From positions 647,088-711,087 of the forward strand of contig NZ_WHKF01000001.1 of NCBI RefSeq assembly GCF_009295825.1: a stretch of 64,000 bases of DNA. The letters run 5' to 3'. This DNA is from Marinifilum sp. N1E240. GTDB taxonomy: Bacteria; Bacteroidota; Bacteroidia; Bacteroidales; Marinifilaceae. A program made the position numbers and the translations under genes. Positions within the stretch are counted from its first letter, which is position 1. Each line of letters opens with the position of its first letter. Below are positions 63,323-64,000 of this stretch, in pieces. The notes beneath the pieces are model-generated. The model did no database searches. It was given only the letters and a program-made list of their open reading frames with translations, and had not been told where the DNA came from.

Positions 63323-64000
63323 TTATTTTTTTGATTTAATCTTTACTACTTCACTCTCTATGGAACCATCTTTAAACCTGGTTTCAATGATATCTTTTTC
63401 CGAAATTGATTTAATATCCTTAATGATTTTACCATTTTTCAAACTCAAGGTATAACCTTTTTGCAAGATATTCTCAGGATTTAGATATTTAACAGATTGC
63501 TGGAACAGTGATATTTGATGTTCTTGATTTTCCAATAATCTTCCCACTCGAATACCAATTTTGCTCTTTAAGTTATCCACTTTCTGATTTTCCAAACTCA
63601 ATTGCTGTTCGCTAGCAAATTGTAGCTTGTTGGTGAATTTTTGCAAACGATAATCCTGACCTTTTGTTAGTTGCTTGGTAGAACTCAATAGTTTTTCATT
63701 CGCTAGTAGCAATTGATTCGATTTACGTTCTAAAATTCTCTTGACATTGGGAGAAAATTGGTTGCTTAAATAGTGTAAGTTTTCAGATGCACTAAGTAAA
63801 ATTTCATTTATCGATGCCAGAAATTCATCCTGCAAATTTTCATGATATGCCTGACGTTCATCAAAGCAATCGATTAAAAATTCTGCAGCTGCAGTTGGCG
63901 TTTTTACCCTAACATTTGCTACAATATCAACTATAGTTTCATCTCGTTCGTGTCCAATCCCTGATATCACAGGCAAGGGAAACTGAGCAATATTAAAAGC
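63323..64000 (-). CDS. xseA: Exodeoxyribonuclease VII large subunit, 5' part cut off by window edge
   Basis: Catalytic subunit of exonuclease VII, which degrades single-stranded DNA from both ends. The window holds about 225 residues of the C-terminal part: it begins inside the catalytic region ([23 protein letters not shown], then [17 protein letters not shown]) and goes on into the long coiled coil (about residues 50-180 of the visible part) and a final beta strap ([22 protein letters not shown]). The N-terminal OB domain lies outside. Apparent start codons inside the visible part are not real starts. Confidence 0.95.
   Translation of the reverse strand, partial: AFNIAQFPLPVISGIGHERDETIVDIVANVRVKTPTAAAEFLIDCFDERQAYHENLQDEFLASINEILLSASENLHYLSNQFSPNVKRILERKSNQLLLANEKLLSSTKQLTKGQDYRLQKFTNKLQFASEQQLSLENQKVDNLKSKIGIRVGRLLENQEHQISLFQQSVKYLNPENILQKGYTLSLKNGKIIKDIKSISEKDIIETRFKDGSIESEVVKIKSKK

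Noticed and set aside
63323-63976. A complete 217-residue protein starting at TTG
   Set aside because: The reading frame continues upstream to the window edge and the sequence is the middle and end of XseA.

Overview
The window looks like chromosomal DNA of a marine or gut-type Bacteroidota, most likely of the Marinilabiliales/Marinifilaceae kind (inference; no rRNA gene is present to settle it). The reasons are type IX secretion genes (porU, porV, gldJ), SprB/SprF-type surface genes, TonB-dependent receptors with carboxypeptidase-like N-terminal domains, a DUF4249 lipoprotein, and promoters of the TTG-N19-TAnnTTTG type. Rex and a group B-like [FeFe] hydrogenase suggest an anaerobic or facultative life. 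No insertion sequence, prophage or CRISPR array was seen.

Layout. 1-6226: an outer-membrane locus with a TonB-dependent receptor (cut by the left edge) and a small secreted protein on the minus strand, facing a DUF4249 lipoprotein and a large MG2-like protein on the plus strand. 6308-13653: porU, porV and ispF on the minus strand, divergent from gldJ. 13760-15378: murF and a Gdx/SugE-type small exporter. 15389-21994: a minus-strand housekeeping run (glycosyltransferase, lipid A-type acyltransferase, IMPase, mtaB, Ppx/GppA, PhoH-like). 22258-24815: folC, tRNA-Val(UAC), rex and a small putative DNA-binding protein. 24920-34742: a sigma54-type two-component pair divergent from a MacAB-like efflux operon, with a perfect 24-bp palindrome between them. 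34773-36396: two unknown proteins, one built of three internal repeats. 36719-47325: a 3169-residue type B T9SS cargo with its SprF/PorP partner. 47411-49824: a beta-helix lipoprotein and a secreted EEP-family phosphodiesterase. 49870-52875: the hydrogenase and a CCA-adding-type nucleotidyltransferase. 53085-54004: a cytosolic and a secreted thioredoxin. 54056-58052: promoter, TPP riboswitch, TonB receptor, pnuT and thiamine pyrophosphokinase, a complete thiamine-salvage unit. 58099-58190: a four-copy 23-bp tandem dyad array. 58482-59741: a porin. 59797-64000: a sensor kinase with a periplasmic ABC-type binding domain, dacB/PBP4, xseB and xseA (cut by the right edge).

How it fits together. 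PorU, PorV and GldJ belong to the secretion machine that would export and anchor the giant adhesin-like protein, and SprF is its expected dedicated partner. The efflux operon is probably switched by the adjacent response regulator. The thiamine unit is probably switched off by thiamine pyrophosphate. The least-explained pieces are the five ~360-residue N-terminal modules of the giant protein, the three-repeat protein before it, the 23-bp tandem array, and the MG2/plug-like protein of the first locus.
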